This document shows, one piece after another, positions 17,557 through 25,599 of a DNA stretch of 29,425 nt. The notes below the pieces were generated by a model. That model did not search any database, was not told where the DNA came from, and saw nothing but the letters and a program-made list of their open reading frames with translations. The position numbers were made by a program, and so were the translations under genes. The DNA is taken from the NCBI GenBank assembly GCA_964475415.1, contig CAYYWZ010000051.1, positions 1 through 29,425 of the forward strand. Reading direction: 5' to 3'. This DNA comes from CALCMJ01 sp964475415. GTDB lineage: Bacteria; Bacteroidota; Bacteroidia; Chitinophagales; Saprospiraceae. The first letter of the stretch is position 1; the number at the start of each line of letters is the position of its first letter.

Positions 17557-17564
17557 CAAAATTA
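17557..17564 (-). promoter_or_regulatory. -7 promoter element of the PKD-repeat protein
   Basis: The minus strand reads TAATTTTG, matching TAnnTTTG, 70 bases upstream of the TTG start at 17487. It lies in the 109-base divergent gap shared with the threonylcarbamoyl-AMP synthase gene. No -33 partner is seen. Confidence 0.35.
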
Positions 17565-17596
17565 TTAAACGTTGCTTCTTAGATATATGTTTTGTT

Positions 17597-18166
17597 ATGA
17601 TTGATGCCGACATTATAAAGAAATCAGTACAAATTTTAGAAAATGATGGTGTAATACTATATCCTAGTGATACTATTTGGGGTCTAGGTTGTGATATACT
17701 GAGTAAAACTGGGGTTGAGCGAATATATGAAATTAAAGAAAAGGATAGGAAACAACCTTTGCTTTTATTAGCCTCTTCGATAGAAATGCTTAAGAAATAC
17801 ATCGTAGATATCCACCCAAGAATAGAAACCTTGCTTACACTTCATAAGCAGCCACTAACGATTATATACAAGGCAAATGAGCGAGTACCTGAGTTCCTGC
17901 TTACTGAAAAAGGAACAATAGGTATAAGGGTAGTTCAAGATGAGGTTTGTAAAGATCTTATAGAACATTTGGGAAGACCGATCACATCTACAAGCGCAAA
18001 TATTTCTGGCTCAGTTTTCCCTAATAGCTACGAAGAGATAGAAGATAAAATTCGAGATCAAGTAGATCATGTATTATTTGATGCTCATCATCATGCCGCT
18101 AACGGAAAACCTTCAGTGGTAGCAACTTTCGATAATAAAGGTGAGTTATTATTTCTCAGGAAGTAG
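17597..18166 (+). CDS. tsaC: Threonylcarbamoyl-AMP synthase (Sua5/YrdC/TsaC family)
   Basis: This 189-residue cytoplasmic enzyme makes threonylcarbamoyl-AMP from threonine, bicarbonate and ATP. It is the first step of the t6A37 modification of ANN-decoding tRNAs. Evidence is the family opening GVILYPSDTIWGLGCD at 18-33, the basic KEKDRKQPLLLL at 47-58, GTIGIRVVQD at 106-115, and RPITSTSANISG at 127-138. It is the short YrdC-only form, without the C-terminal Sua5 domain. The ATG at 17597 directly precedes the conserved start. Its 3' end overlaps the convergent protease gene by 18 bases. Confidence 0.93.
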   Translation: MIDADIIKKSVQILENDGVILYPSDTIWGLGCDILSKTGVERIYEIKEKDRKQPLLLLASSIEMLKKYIVDIHPRIETLLTLHKQPLTIIYKANERVPEFLLTEKGTIGIRVVQDEVCKDLIEHLGRPITSTSANISGSVFPNSYEEIEDKIRDQVDHVLFDAHHHAANGKPSVVATFDNKGELLFLRK

Positions 18167-19696
18167 ATCGACTAGCGTATTTTTATTCACTATATAGTCT
18201 AGGGCCTCTTCAATATAAGGATCATCAGAGTTTAAGTATTCGTACATTTCCTTGATACCTGATTTATGTCTTATATAATCTGCTTTGATGGCTTCGAAAA
18301 TTTCAGATTTACATAATAAGCTTTCGTCTATTTTTAAACTATCCTGTTTTTGTAAAAATGAAGCAAATTGCTGATCAAGTTCTTTCTGATCAGGATTGTC
18401 AAAGTTACTATCATAGTTGAGCAAGGAAAAAAGATGGACATAATCCAAAGCAAATTTACATGTTTCAGAATTTGTCAAAGGAGTATCATTAACCATCCTA
18501 TCGGGAAAAATACCGCCTGAAGCTTTTACCTCTCTCTCTAGAACCATTGTTTTGTAAACACTTGTATCTATAAAAGTATTTCCGTTTTTGTTTTCATAAG
18601 GCGTTTGTATAAGTCTACCACTAGGTGTGTAATACTTGGAAACAGTAAGACGTATAGCGCCTCCATTATTAAGTGGATATTGTTCTTGGACCAGTCCTTT
18701 GCCATAACTTGGCTGACCTATAACAACTCCTCTGTCCCAATCTTGCACGGCACCTGCCATAATTTCGCTTGCAGATGCTGAGTTACCATTAATCAGTACA
18801 GCTACTTGCCCTATATTATAAAATCTTTTTCCATTTGTCTTGTACTCTATTCTCTTATCAGATCTATCCTTAGTATAAACAAGTAATCTTCCTTTTTCTT
18901 TAAAAATTTGATTGAGCATTTTTATAGTTTCCGGAAGGTATCCCCCTGGATTGTCTCTCAGATCTAGAATTAAACTCACATCATCTTTCCCATCTGCAAA
19001 AGGCTCTATGGCATCCATAAACTCTTTGTAGACCTTACCGCTGAACCTCTGAATTTTGACATATACTACATTAGGAGAAATCTCATAAGCTAGCGGTACC
19101 GCTTTTCTAGGAATTACATTAATCTCACAATCTAGCTTCAGCTCTTTATCATCTCTTTCTATAACAACTTCTACCTCAGCACCTTTTTCTTTGTCAAAGT
19201 GAGCACTGATTTCTGCATAGCTAAGGTCTGTTCCAGCTACAGATACTTTGTCTATAGCTAATATTTTATCACCTCGCTTAAGTCCACAGTTTTCTCCAGG
19301 AGAGTCAGGCAAAACCCCTTCTACAAAAACTGTATCGTTATAATATAATGTTTCTATGCCTACGCCTAGATATTCACCACTCATGTCTTCATTAATTTCA
19401 TTGAGTGTGCGCTGGGGAATATAATTAGAATGAGGATCTAGAGTTCCGAAAATAGAATAGATAGCTTCTTCTACCAGTTCATCAGATTCCACTTCATCTA
19501 CATATCTAGATTCTATAAATCGTATAATTTCCTCTACCCTCCCTGTTGTAGCAATCTCCTCATTAAGTTCGTGAATATCTAATAGGGAATTTCCAGAATT
19601 ATTATCAGAAAAGTTCTTACCTACCATCATACCTATGACTACCATTGCTGAAAGCAACAAAGGTTCTATAACACGATATTTGGTTTGTTTAAACAT
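18149..19696 (-). CDS. ctpA: Carboxy-terminal processing protease (S41 family, PDZ-containing)
   Basis: This 515-residue periplasmic serine protease has an N-terminal membrane anchor at about 12-27 (LLLSAMVVIGMMVG). A PDZ domain spans about 105-195, with GEYLGVGIETLY at 107-118 and LKRGDKILAIDKVSV at 139-153. The S41 catalytic core follows, with ILDLRDNPGGYLPE at 243-256. The Ser-Lys-Gln triad is Ser308 in GNSASASE, Lys333 in SYGKGLVQ and Gln337. Spacings of 25 and 4 fit CtpB-type enzymes. Residues about 385-515 are a helical tail. These enzymes cleave C-terminal tails of envelope proteins. The start is 16 bases after the rpoD stop, so the two are probably co-transcribed. The 3' end overlaps tsaC tail to tail. 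The ctpA symbol denotes the family, not a proven orthologue. Confidence 0.92.
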   Translation of the reverse strand: MFKQTKYRVIEPLLLSAMVVIGMMVGKNFSDNNSGNSLLDIHELNEEIATTGRVEEIIRFIESRYVDEVESDELVEEAIYSIFGTLDPHSNYIPQRTLNEINEDMSGEYLGVGIETLYYNDTVFVEGVLPDSPGENCGLKRGDKILAIDKVSVAGTDLSYAEISAHFDKEKGAEVEVVIERDDKELKLDCEINVIPRKAVPLAYEISPNVVYVKIQRFSGKVYKEFMDAIEPFADGKDDVSLILDLRDNPGGYLPETIKMLNQIFKEKGRLLVYTKDRSDKRIEYKTNGKRFYNIGQVAVLINGNSASASEIMAGAVQDWDRGVVIGQPSYGKGLVQEQYPLNNGGAIRLTVSKYYTPSGRLIQTPYENKNGNTFIDTSVYKTMVLEREVKASGGIFPDRMVNDTPLTNSETCKFALDYVHLFSLLNYDSNFDNPDQKELDQQFASFLQKQDSLKIDESLLCKSEIFEAIKADYIRHKSGIKEMYEYLNSDDPYIEEALDYIVNKNTLVDLLPEK

Positions 19697-19712
19697 AAGT
19701 AGCGGGTGCTTC

Positions 19713-20582
19713 TTATGTCCCTAGATAGTGTTTTAGTAACTTACTTCTACTGGCAGAACGCAACTTATTAATTGCCTTATCTTTTATCTGTCTTACTCTT
19801 TCTCTTGTAAGGCCAAACTTCTCGCCTATATCCTCTAATGACATAGGATGCTCTACACCTATACCGAAGTATAACTTAATAACATCACACTGTCTTTCTG
19901 TAAGTGTATTGAGCGAACGTTCTATCTCTCTTCTTAAGGATTCTACATATTCTAGACCAGAATCTGTAGTAGGTGTATTCATATTTTCTAATACATCTAA
20001 TAAGCTGTTATCCTCTCCATCTACAAATGGTGCGTCCATAGACACATGACGAGAAGCGACTCCTAAGGTAGTCTCTACTTCTTCAGTAGCGATATCTAGT
20101 AGTTCAGCTAATTCTTCTGGTGATGGTTCTCTCTCAAATTCTTGTTCTAATTCAGAGAATGCTCTATTAATCTTATTTAGAGATCCTACCTTATTAAGCG
20201 GAAGTCTTACAATTCTAGATTGTTCTGCAAGAGCTTGTAAGATAGATTGTCTTATCCACCATACGGCATATGAGATAAATTTAAATCCTCTTGTTTCATC
20301 AAAACGTTGAGCTGCTTTGATCAATCCAAGATTTCCTTCGTTAATCAAATCACTTAATGAGAGACCTTGGTTCTGATATTGCTTTGCAACAGAAACAACG
20401 AAACGCAAGTTGGCCTTAGTTAATCTTTCTAGAGCTTCTTGGTCACCTTCTTTTATCTGCTTGGCTAAGGTAACCTCCTCTTCTGGAGTCAGCAAATCTA
20501 CTTTACCTATCTCTTGGAGATACTTTTCTAAAGATTGACTTTCTCTGTTTGTAATGGACTTGGTTATCTTAAGCTGCCTCAT
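19713..20582 (-). CDS. rpoD: RNA polymerase primary sigma factor (sigma-70, Bacteroidota type)
   Basis: This 289-residue sigma factor lacks region 1.1, as is usual for the phylum. Region 1.2 lies near 17-47 (YLQEIGKVDLLTPEEE). Region 2 lies near 52-122 (LRFVVSVAKQYQ, then LSDLINEGNLGLIKAAQRFD, then FISYAVWWIRQSI). Region 3 lies near 125-205, and region 4.2 near 245-285 with helix-turn-helix SLEDIGEKFGLTRERVRQIK. It should recognise the TTG/TAnnTTTG promoters seen across this window. It lies directly upstream of the S41 protease gene. The upstream gap 20583-20838 (256 bases, AT-rich) is divergent with the START-like gene; I saw no perfect -7 match in it. Confidence 0.96.
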   Translation of the reverse strand: MRQLKITKSITNRESQSLEKYLQEIGKVDLLTPEEEVTLAKQIKEGDQEALERLTKANLRFVVSVAKQYQNQGLSLSDLINEGNLGLIKAAQRFDETRGFKFISYAVWWIRQSILQALAEQSRIVRLPLNKVGSLNKINRAFSELEQEFEREPSPEELAELLDIATEEVETTLGVASRHVSMDAPFVDGEDNSLLDVLENMNTPTTDSGLEYVESLRREIERSLNTLTERQCDVIKLYFGIGVEHPMSLEDIGEKFGLTRERVRQIKDKAINKLRSASRSKLLKHYLGT

Positions 20583-20838
20583 ATATATATATCCTTTATC
20601 TTCTTAGTTAATTAAACAAGTTTGCGAAAGTACTACTTATAAAGCTCTGAATCAAGTAAAAAGTTCATTTAAAATGAGACTTAACGTTAAAATTGCACGT
20701 AACAATTACAAGAAAAATAACATTATAATCGAAATATAAAAGTTTATTTTAAAAAAAATGAAATAAATATTTTTTATATCTACCGATTAAAATTATATTC
20801 CGCGATTATTGCCTTTAATAAGGAATTAGAAACAAACA

Positions 20839-21216
20839 ATGAAGAGAATTTCAATTGATCTAGAGTTTATATTCAGAGCCTCGCCTGCTATACTATACAA
20901 ATTTATTACTGCGCCAGACTGTCTTGTAAGGTGGTTTTGTGATGGCGTAGATATTACAGGAGATGTATACACATTTACATGGGATGGTTTTGATGAAGTT
21001 GCTGAAATGGTAGATGATATAGAAGAGGAGCGCATTAGATTCAAGTGGCATGACGCTGATGAAAAGGAATATTTGGAATTCAGAATGTACAAATCTGATG
21101 TAACTAATGAAACTGTTCTAGAGATAACGGACTTCTGTGATAAAGGAGAGGGTGATGAGCAAAGTGATCTTTGGACAAGTCAGATAGAAAACTTGCGTAA
21201 AGAATGTGGAGGATAA
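20839..21216 (+). CDS. START-like domain protein (SRPBCC fold)
   Basis: This 125-residue protein of Bacteroidota-specific type belongs to the START/Bet v1-like (AHSA1-related) superfamily. The opening RISIDLEFIFRASPAILYKF, then LVRWFCDGVDI, then YTFTWDGFDEVAEMV, and the final helix SQIENLRKECGG fit the small helix-grip fold that binds hydrophobic ligands. It has no signal peptide and is cytoplasmic. No function is established. Position next to rpoD is often seen for this family in the phylum, from memory. The ATG at 20839 is the only good start. No clear terminator follows in 21217-21440. Confidence 0.85.
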   Translation: MKRISIDLEFIFRASPAILYKFITAPDCLVRWFCDGVDITGDVYTFTWDGFDEVAEMVDDIEEERIRFKWHDADEKEYLEFRMYKSDVTNETVLEITDFCDKGEGDEQSDLWTSQIENLRKECGG

Positions 21217-21449
21217 GCTAAACGCCTTCTTATCTAATATTTAATTCCTCCTTTTACATTTAAATCATAATAGAGCGACCAAGATCCTAGGTACTCTCAT
21301 ATAACGTACTTTATATTTCTCTACTTTCAACTTCCTTTTCAATAACTATCTCTAAATTGACATATATAAAGATCGCACTTTCTTTATATCGTATCTCTGT
21401 AAGATCTAGTATAACATTATTAGCATATAATAGAATACTCAATAAAAAA

Positions 21450-21475
21450 AGGCCACTCTATTCCTAAAGTGGCCT
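21450..21475 (-). terminator. Rho-independent terminator of the T9SS type A protein gene
   Basis: On the minus strand, AGGCCACT and AGTGGCCT form an 8-bp stem (plus 21468-21475 with 21450-21457) around a 10-base loop, followed by seven T residues (plus 21444-21450). It lies 27 bases past the stop of the gene at 21502. The remaining bases 21217-21440 hold nothing recognisable. Confidence 0.88.
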
Positions 21476-21501
21476 AATTGTAAAGTATAAGAACAATTTG
21501 C

Positions 21502-24500
21502 TTAGTTCTTAACTAATTTGATTACCTCTTCATTATCGTTCGTAGCAATTCTGAGCAGATAGATTCCTGTCTCATATTGGTCCATGGTTATTATATTTTT
21601 ATTAATACCATTAACAAGTGTCATATTCTGGTTAATAATTACTCTACCCTGAATATCTAGCAAGCTTAGTCTTACTGTTCTCTCAGCGTCAGATTGTATA
21701 GATACTTCAAATTTGTCCGAGAACGGATTAGGAGATACAATAGAACTTATTCCCTTTACAGAAAAATCAGATCTTTCCACCATAACGATATTGGAGTAAG
21801 CTGTATAGCCATCATAGTCTACAGATTTCACTCTATAGTAACTCTGCATTCTAGGTGTATAATCTCTAATTACATAATTACTAACAGCACTTGTATTACT
21901 AGCTTGCACTTTACCTACCTCTTGCCAATTCGTTCTTCCATCAGCAGAAGTTTGTACCATCTGATAATCATTATTAATTTCAGAAGCTGTAGACCAAGTT
22001 ATCGTATTAAACTTATCATGTGCTTGTCCCTTAAGACTATGTAATTCCACAGGAACAACACTACCATTGACAGCAGTCACAAATGTTCCACCAGAAAAAC
22101 TAGTGATCCCAGAAAATTCTGCATAAGTAAATCCATCTTCCACTCCTGTATCACTCACTAAGTTAGGAGTTAAATCTATTTCGTTAACTGGACCTGTCGG
22201 TGTCGGCATACCAGGATAAGCACCCGTAGTTGTCTTAAACCATCTAAAAGGTTCTACAGCTCTACCATCATTCATAGCAGCCGTCTCTATTGCTACCTTC
22301 TCCATAGGGTCATAGTAAAATCTTACACTCACTGGATCTACTACTGCTGCTCCACCTAAGTCTACATCCCAGAATCTAGCCATTGACCAACTTGCAGCGC
22401 CCGAAACACCTGGTGTACCCCCTTCCGCCATTCCTGGCATAGCTTGGATTTCCAAAGTAACCATCGCTGCTGCTTTTGCCGCATCGTTATTTCCATTAGT
22501 TCCCCAGTCTATAGCGAACATATATTCACCTGTATTTGGATCTTCGTAATAGGTCCAACCATTAACATCATCACAAGCTGTCCCGGCAACTGCCACTATA
22601 GTAGCTGGAGTACCCGCTGCAGGCAATTCTAAGTTATTAGAAGCGTCACATCCAGGAGGTGGTGCACAAGTAACGTCAGCCTCCCAACCTGCAAATTGTC
22701 CAGATCCATCAGAAGTAAAATTAAACGTCAAACAACCATCTGCACTAGTAGAAGTTATTGCAACGCCTGTAAGATCAGCTGTTCCATCTGTAGCAGATTG
22801 GTAACAAAAACCTGAAGTTCCAGCTCCTAAGCCAAGAGAAGCAGGAGTTATAGGTGTTGCAGCCGTACTATTTCCATCATAAATAAAAAGAAAATCCCAA
22901 CATAGATCAACACCTCTACCTTCAACTAAAAAGCTAGTAAAACTAGTAGTAACAACATCTCCAACAACGTCAGGGCAAATTGTCCATGTAATATCTTCAT
23001 TAGCGCTATAATTACCCGATCCTCCGGAATCAACGAACATTCCGTCACAAGCAGGCGCTGGTGGTGGTGGTGGTGGTGTACCTATACATACATCAAACGC
23101 ACTTGTTTGTCCAGGAGTGGAAGTCCAACTATAAACTCTGAGATAGTAAGTGTCACCAATTGTTAACCCAGTAAGTGTGCTTGAATTAGGGTCACTACAG
23201 TTTACATTCACCAATGCACCACAGGTACCTGACCAAACAGAATGATATAAATCTGTTGTTCCTCCTGTAATATTTAGTAAATCTACAGTATGACTAACAT
23301 CCGTAGCTACAAAAGAAAACCAAACATCATCATCTTCCGTACCGAAACAAGTGGTCTCATCATCACCACTTGCTGTTGCTCCTTCAATTGTTGATGGTGT
23401 TACCGCAGCACAACTGAAATCTGGATTCACTGTTAGCATAATAGCATCATCACAATCATCATTAGGAGGTGGACATGCTAAATCTACTGTTGGAAGAACT
23501 AGATCACAAATTGGATTTGCAGCGTTTCCATCGGAAAATATAAGTGATACAACTACAGAGGTTCCTGGAGCATATGAACCAAAGTTATACATTCCAGTTG
23601 CTGTAACTGTCAATGCCGACGTACCCTGATCATCCGTAATATCAATAGATACTGCAGTGCCTATATCAGTTATGTCTACAGTAACACCTAGATTAGGACA
23701 AGTGCTTACGTCTGCAGCAATAGTTGCAACTGGAGGTGTGCAGGAAGGCACAAAAATATCTAAAGTATAAGCTGTACTTTGCGGCGCTGGAAATGTGCTT
23801 ATTACAATATAATATGTTGTACCTGCTGTTAAGTCTAACCCTGTAATACTTGGGTTTCCCGAAGACTGCGTATCAGACCCCTCACAGGTTGCAAATGGAC
23901 AATCACTGTAAACAAAAACCCCAGTCCAGGTTCCTGTGCCAGAAAGCACTATATCCACAGTTTCATTAGCACTAGGCGTGTAACTATAAACTACATCATC
24001 TCCATTTAAATATGAAGAGCCACTACATGCTTCATCAGCAGAACTATAATCATCAAAATATAAAGCCGTATCGTCAGTTGTACTAAATGGTAAACTTCCT
24101 ACAGGTAAAGGATCATCACATAATTGCCCAGGTATAGGACATGCATAGGTAAAAGTTCCTATTGCTACATCACAAATTGGATCCGAACCATGTTCTAAAG
24201 TTAAAGTTACTGAAGCTCCATCTGCAAAAGGCCCTACGCTATTTACACCTAAAGAAGCAGGCCAAGAACTTGCACCATCAGTTATCACAGGTGTACCGTC
24301 TCCTAGGTCTGTAACATCCACGTCAATACCAAAACCACCAGGGCATGATGGAACAACAACTGCAGAAGCAAATGTAGGAGTTGTGCAAGCTGGAGGTGTA
24401 TAGTTACCTACTTCAGAGGTTTCTCTTTCCTCTTCTGTTCCATCCCATGAACTGGTGGCGTCTGTATCTGCTCCATCGGATGGACTTGCTCCTCCATTGT

Positions 24501-24840
24501 TTATCACCAGGATTCCTCCACCACTTGGAGCGTCTCTAACTTCATAAGTTGTACCATCCCAACTATCATCATATTGGTCGTAACAGTTTACATAAAAGTC
24601 TACCCCATCTGTAACAGTAAAAGCTTGGTCAGTAAGTAATCCGGAAGCATTTCCAATTGTTCCATCTCCTTGTGCCCATATTACTGTTCCAGTATTATCA
24701 GGACCTGTTGTAATGGATATCCATTTTTCACTTGTAAAACTACCACCGGTGTTTGTAAAGTATAATGTAGATTGAGCCGATACGGATATCGACAAAAAGA
24801 GTAGTAGAAAACTTACTCCTGTAAGTATAAAATTTTTCAT
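21502..24840 (-). CDS. Large modular secreted protein with PPC-like and CUB-like domains and T9SS type A sorting domain
   Basis: This is a 1112-residue extracellular protein. I start it at the ATG at 24840 (MKNFILTG), because that gives a clean signal peptide of 22 residues ending ISVSA; an ATG at 24882 would add 14 residues before it. Order of parts: an N-terminal beta-domain to about 115; a Cys-bearing module at about 152-234 that recurs at about 367-456 (both with VTDLG/ITDIG and PICD...C); PPC-like modules at about 241-366 and 460-586 (LTAGTTYYIVIS; LTIGDTYYLRVYS); a Pro-rich hinge with six prolines; a CUB-like domain at about 598-725; a further region to about 945; an FN3-like segment to about 1030; and a type A sorting domain from about 1036 (SPNPFSDKFEVSI...GIYLLRI...KLVKN). 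Catalytic residues are not evident, so adhesion or binding is likelier. It has its own terminator. Confidence 0.9.
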   Translation of the reverse strand: MKNFILTGVSFLLLFLSISVSAQSTLYFTNTGGSFTSEKWISITTGPDNTGTVIWAQGDGTIGNASGLLTDQAFTVTDGVDFYVNCYDQYDDSWDGTTYEVRDAPSGGGILVINNGGASPSDGADTDATSSWDGTEEERETSEVGNYTPPACTTPTFASAVVVPSCPGGFGIDVDVTDLGDGTPVITDGASSWPASLGVNSVGPFADGASVTLTLEHGSDPICDVAIGTFTYACPIPGQLCDDPLPVGSLPFSTTDDTALYFDDYSSADEACSGSSYLNGDDVVYSYTPSANETVDIVLSGTGTWTGVFVYSDCPFATCEGSDTQSSGNPSITGLDLTAGTTYYIVISTFPAPQSTAYTLDIFVPSCTPPVATIAADVSTCPNLGVTVDITDIGTAVSIDITDDQGTSALTVTATGMYNFGSYAPGTSVVVSLIFSDGNAANPICDLVLPTVDLACPPPNDDCDDAIMLTVNPDFSCAAVTPSTIEGATASGDDETTCFGTEDDDVWFSFVATDVSHTVDLLNITGGTTDLYHSVWSGTCGALVNVNCSDPNSSTLTGLTIGDTYYLRVYSWTSTPGQTSAFDVCIGTPPPPPPAPACDGMFVDSGGSGNYSANEDITWTICPDVVGDVVTTSFTSFLVEGRGVDLCWDFLFIYDGNSTAATPITPASLGLGAGTSGFCYQSATDGTADLTGVAITSTSADGCLTFNFTSDGSGQFAGWEADVTCAPPPGCDASNNLELPAAGTPATIVAVAGTACDDVNGWTYYEDPNTGEYMFAIDWGTNGNNDAAKAAAMVTLEIQAMPGMAEGGTPGVSGAASWSMARFWDVDLGGAAVVDPVSVRFYYDPMEKVAIETAAMNDGRAVEPFRWFKTTTGAYPGMPTPTGPVNEIDLTPNLVSDTGVEDGFTYAEFSGITSFSGGTFVTAVNGSVVPVELHSLKGQAHDKFNTITWSTASEINNDYQMVQTSADGRTNWQEVGKVQASNTSAVSNYVIRDYTPRMQSYYRVKSVDYDGYTAYSNIVMVERSDFSVKGISSIVSPNPFSDKFEVSIQSDAERTVRLSLLDIQGRVIINQNMTLVNGINKNIITMDQYETGIYLLRIATNDNEEVIKLVKN

Positions 24841-25599
24841 AATTAAGTAATCTTTAGAATTAGTTAAAAAAAGCAAGTGCATTAGTTATTTGGCAAGCCG
24901 AATACATACCGCTCAATTTTTGAAGAGTAAAGCACAAATGTTTTGAATGAAAATTACGGATAGTACTCTCAGGCCAAATGAGAGAAGAATTTTAATTTAT
25001 GCACTTGAAAAAATCTGTCTTATTTTTTTCATTTGTAATCATCAGTTAGTTAAAAAATAGTATAAAAATCAGTTCCTATAAGCATGGCAAATCATGCTAT
25101 AACTATGTAGACTCAGTCTTACATTAATACGCATCAAATTAATATGTAGGAACAACGCACTAGAAGTAGCTGCAGTTAAAACAATTTGACTCAGTTAAGA
25201 TGTTGTAGATATACTTCTAGATTAAGAAGTATTCAGAATTTCATTTTTATTCATCACATGGTGTTTAGTTATTAATATTCAACCCATACAGGGCATCGTT
25301 AAATACAATACAATGTGTTAGTCGGTATCGTAGTAAACATTAATGAATACAGACGAAGATCTAACTGGCATAATCCAGGTGACAATAAAATTAATGGGGT
25401 TAATTCGTTGGTTTCTCTCTACTGATAAATATCAGTTAATCATTAACTCAATATATAAAATATAATTTTAAAAAAACAAATATTTAACAATCAGTTCATA
25501 ATAAAAACTATAGAGTGAGCTCTATAATTTAGAATACCTGTTGTCAGCAGAACTTTTTTATAGTATCAAATGAGCTGCCAATTTATGTATATACGTTTC
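24841..25599 (-). other. 759-base noncoding region with several inverted repeats
   Basis: I found no coding frame of interest. It holds an inverted repeat AGCATG/CATGCT at 25081-25098. Two adjoining palindromes occur at 25421-25436 (7-bp arms, 2-base centre) and 25434-25448 (AGTTAAT-C-ATTAACT), which share three bases. A hairpin lies at 25509-25526. The word ATCAGTT recurs four times (near 25040, 25068, 25431, 25490). The stretch separates the T9SS type A gene from the flippase, so it contains the promoter of the former and the 3' flank of the latter. No perfect -7 element was found for the gene starting at 24840. Confidence 0.5.
25503..25526 (-). terminator. Possible terminator after the flippase gene
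   Basis: The minus strand has TATAGAG-CTCA-CTCTATA (plus 25509-25526), a perfect 7-bp stem, followed by GTTTTTAT. It lies 74 bases beyond the flippase stop. The stem is AT-rich and the T-run is short, so it is a weak candidate. Confidence 0.4.

Noticed and set aside
17539..17802. Minus-strand open frame opposite tsaC
   Set aside because: It is antisense to the conserved start of the threonylcarbamoyl-AMP synthase and has no recognisable content.
20826..21092. Minus-strand open frame opposite the START-like gene
   Set aside because: The plus frame has family-typical sequence and length; the minus frame is a Ser-rich shadow.
23059..23078. TGG-type trinucleotide run as a phase-variable repeat
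   Set aside because: It simply encodes the Pro-rich hinge of the T9SS type A protein; a unit change would not shift the frame.
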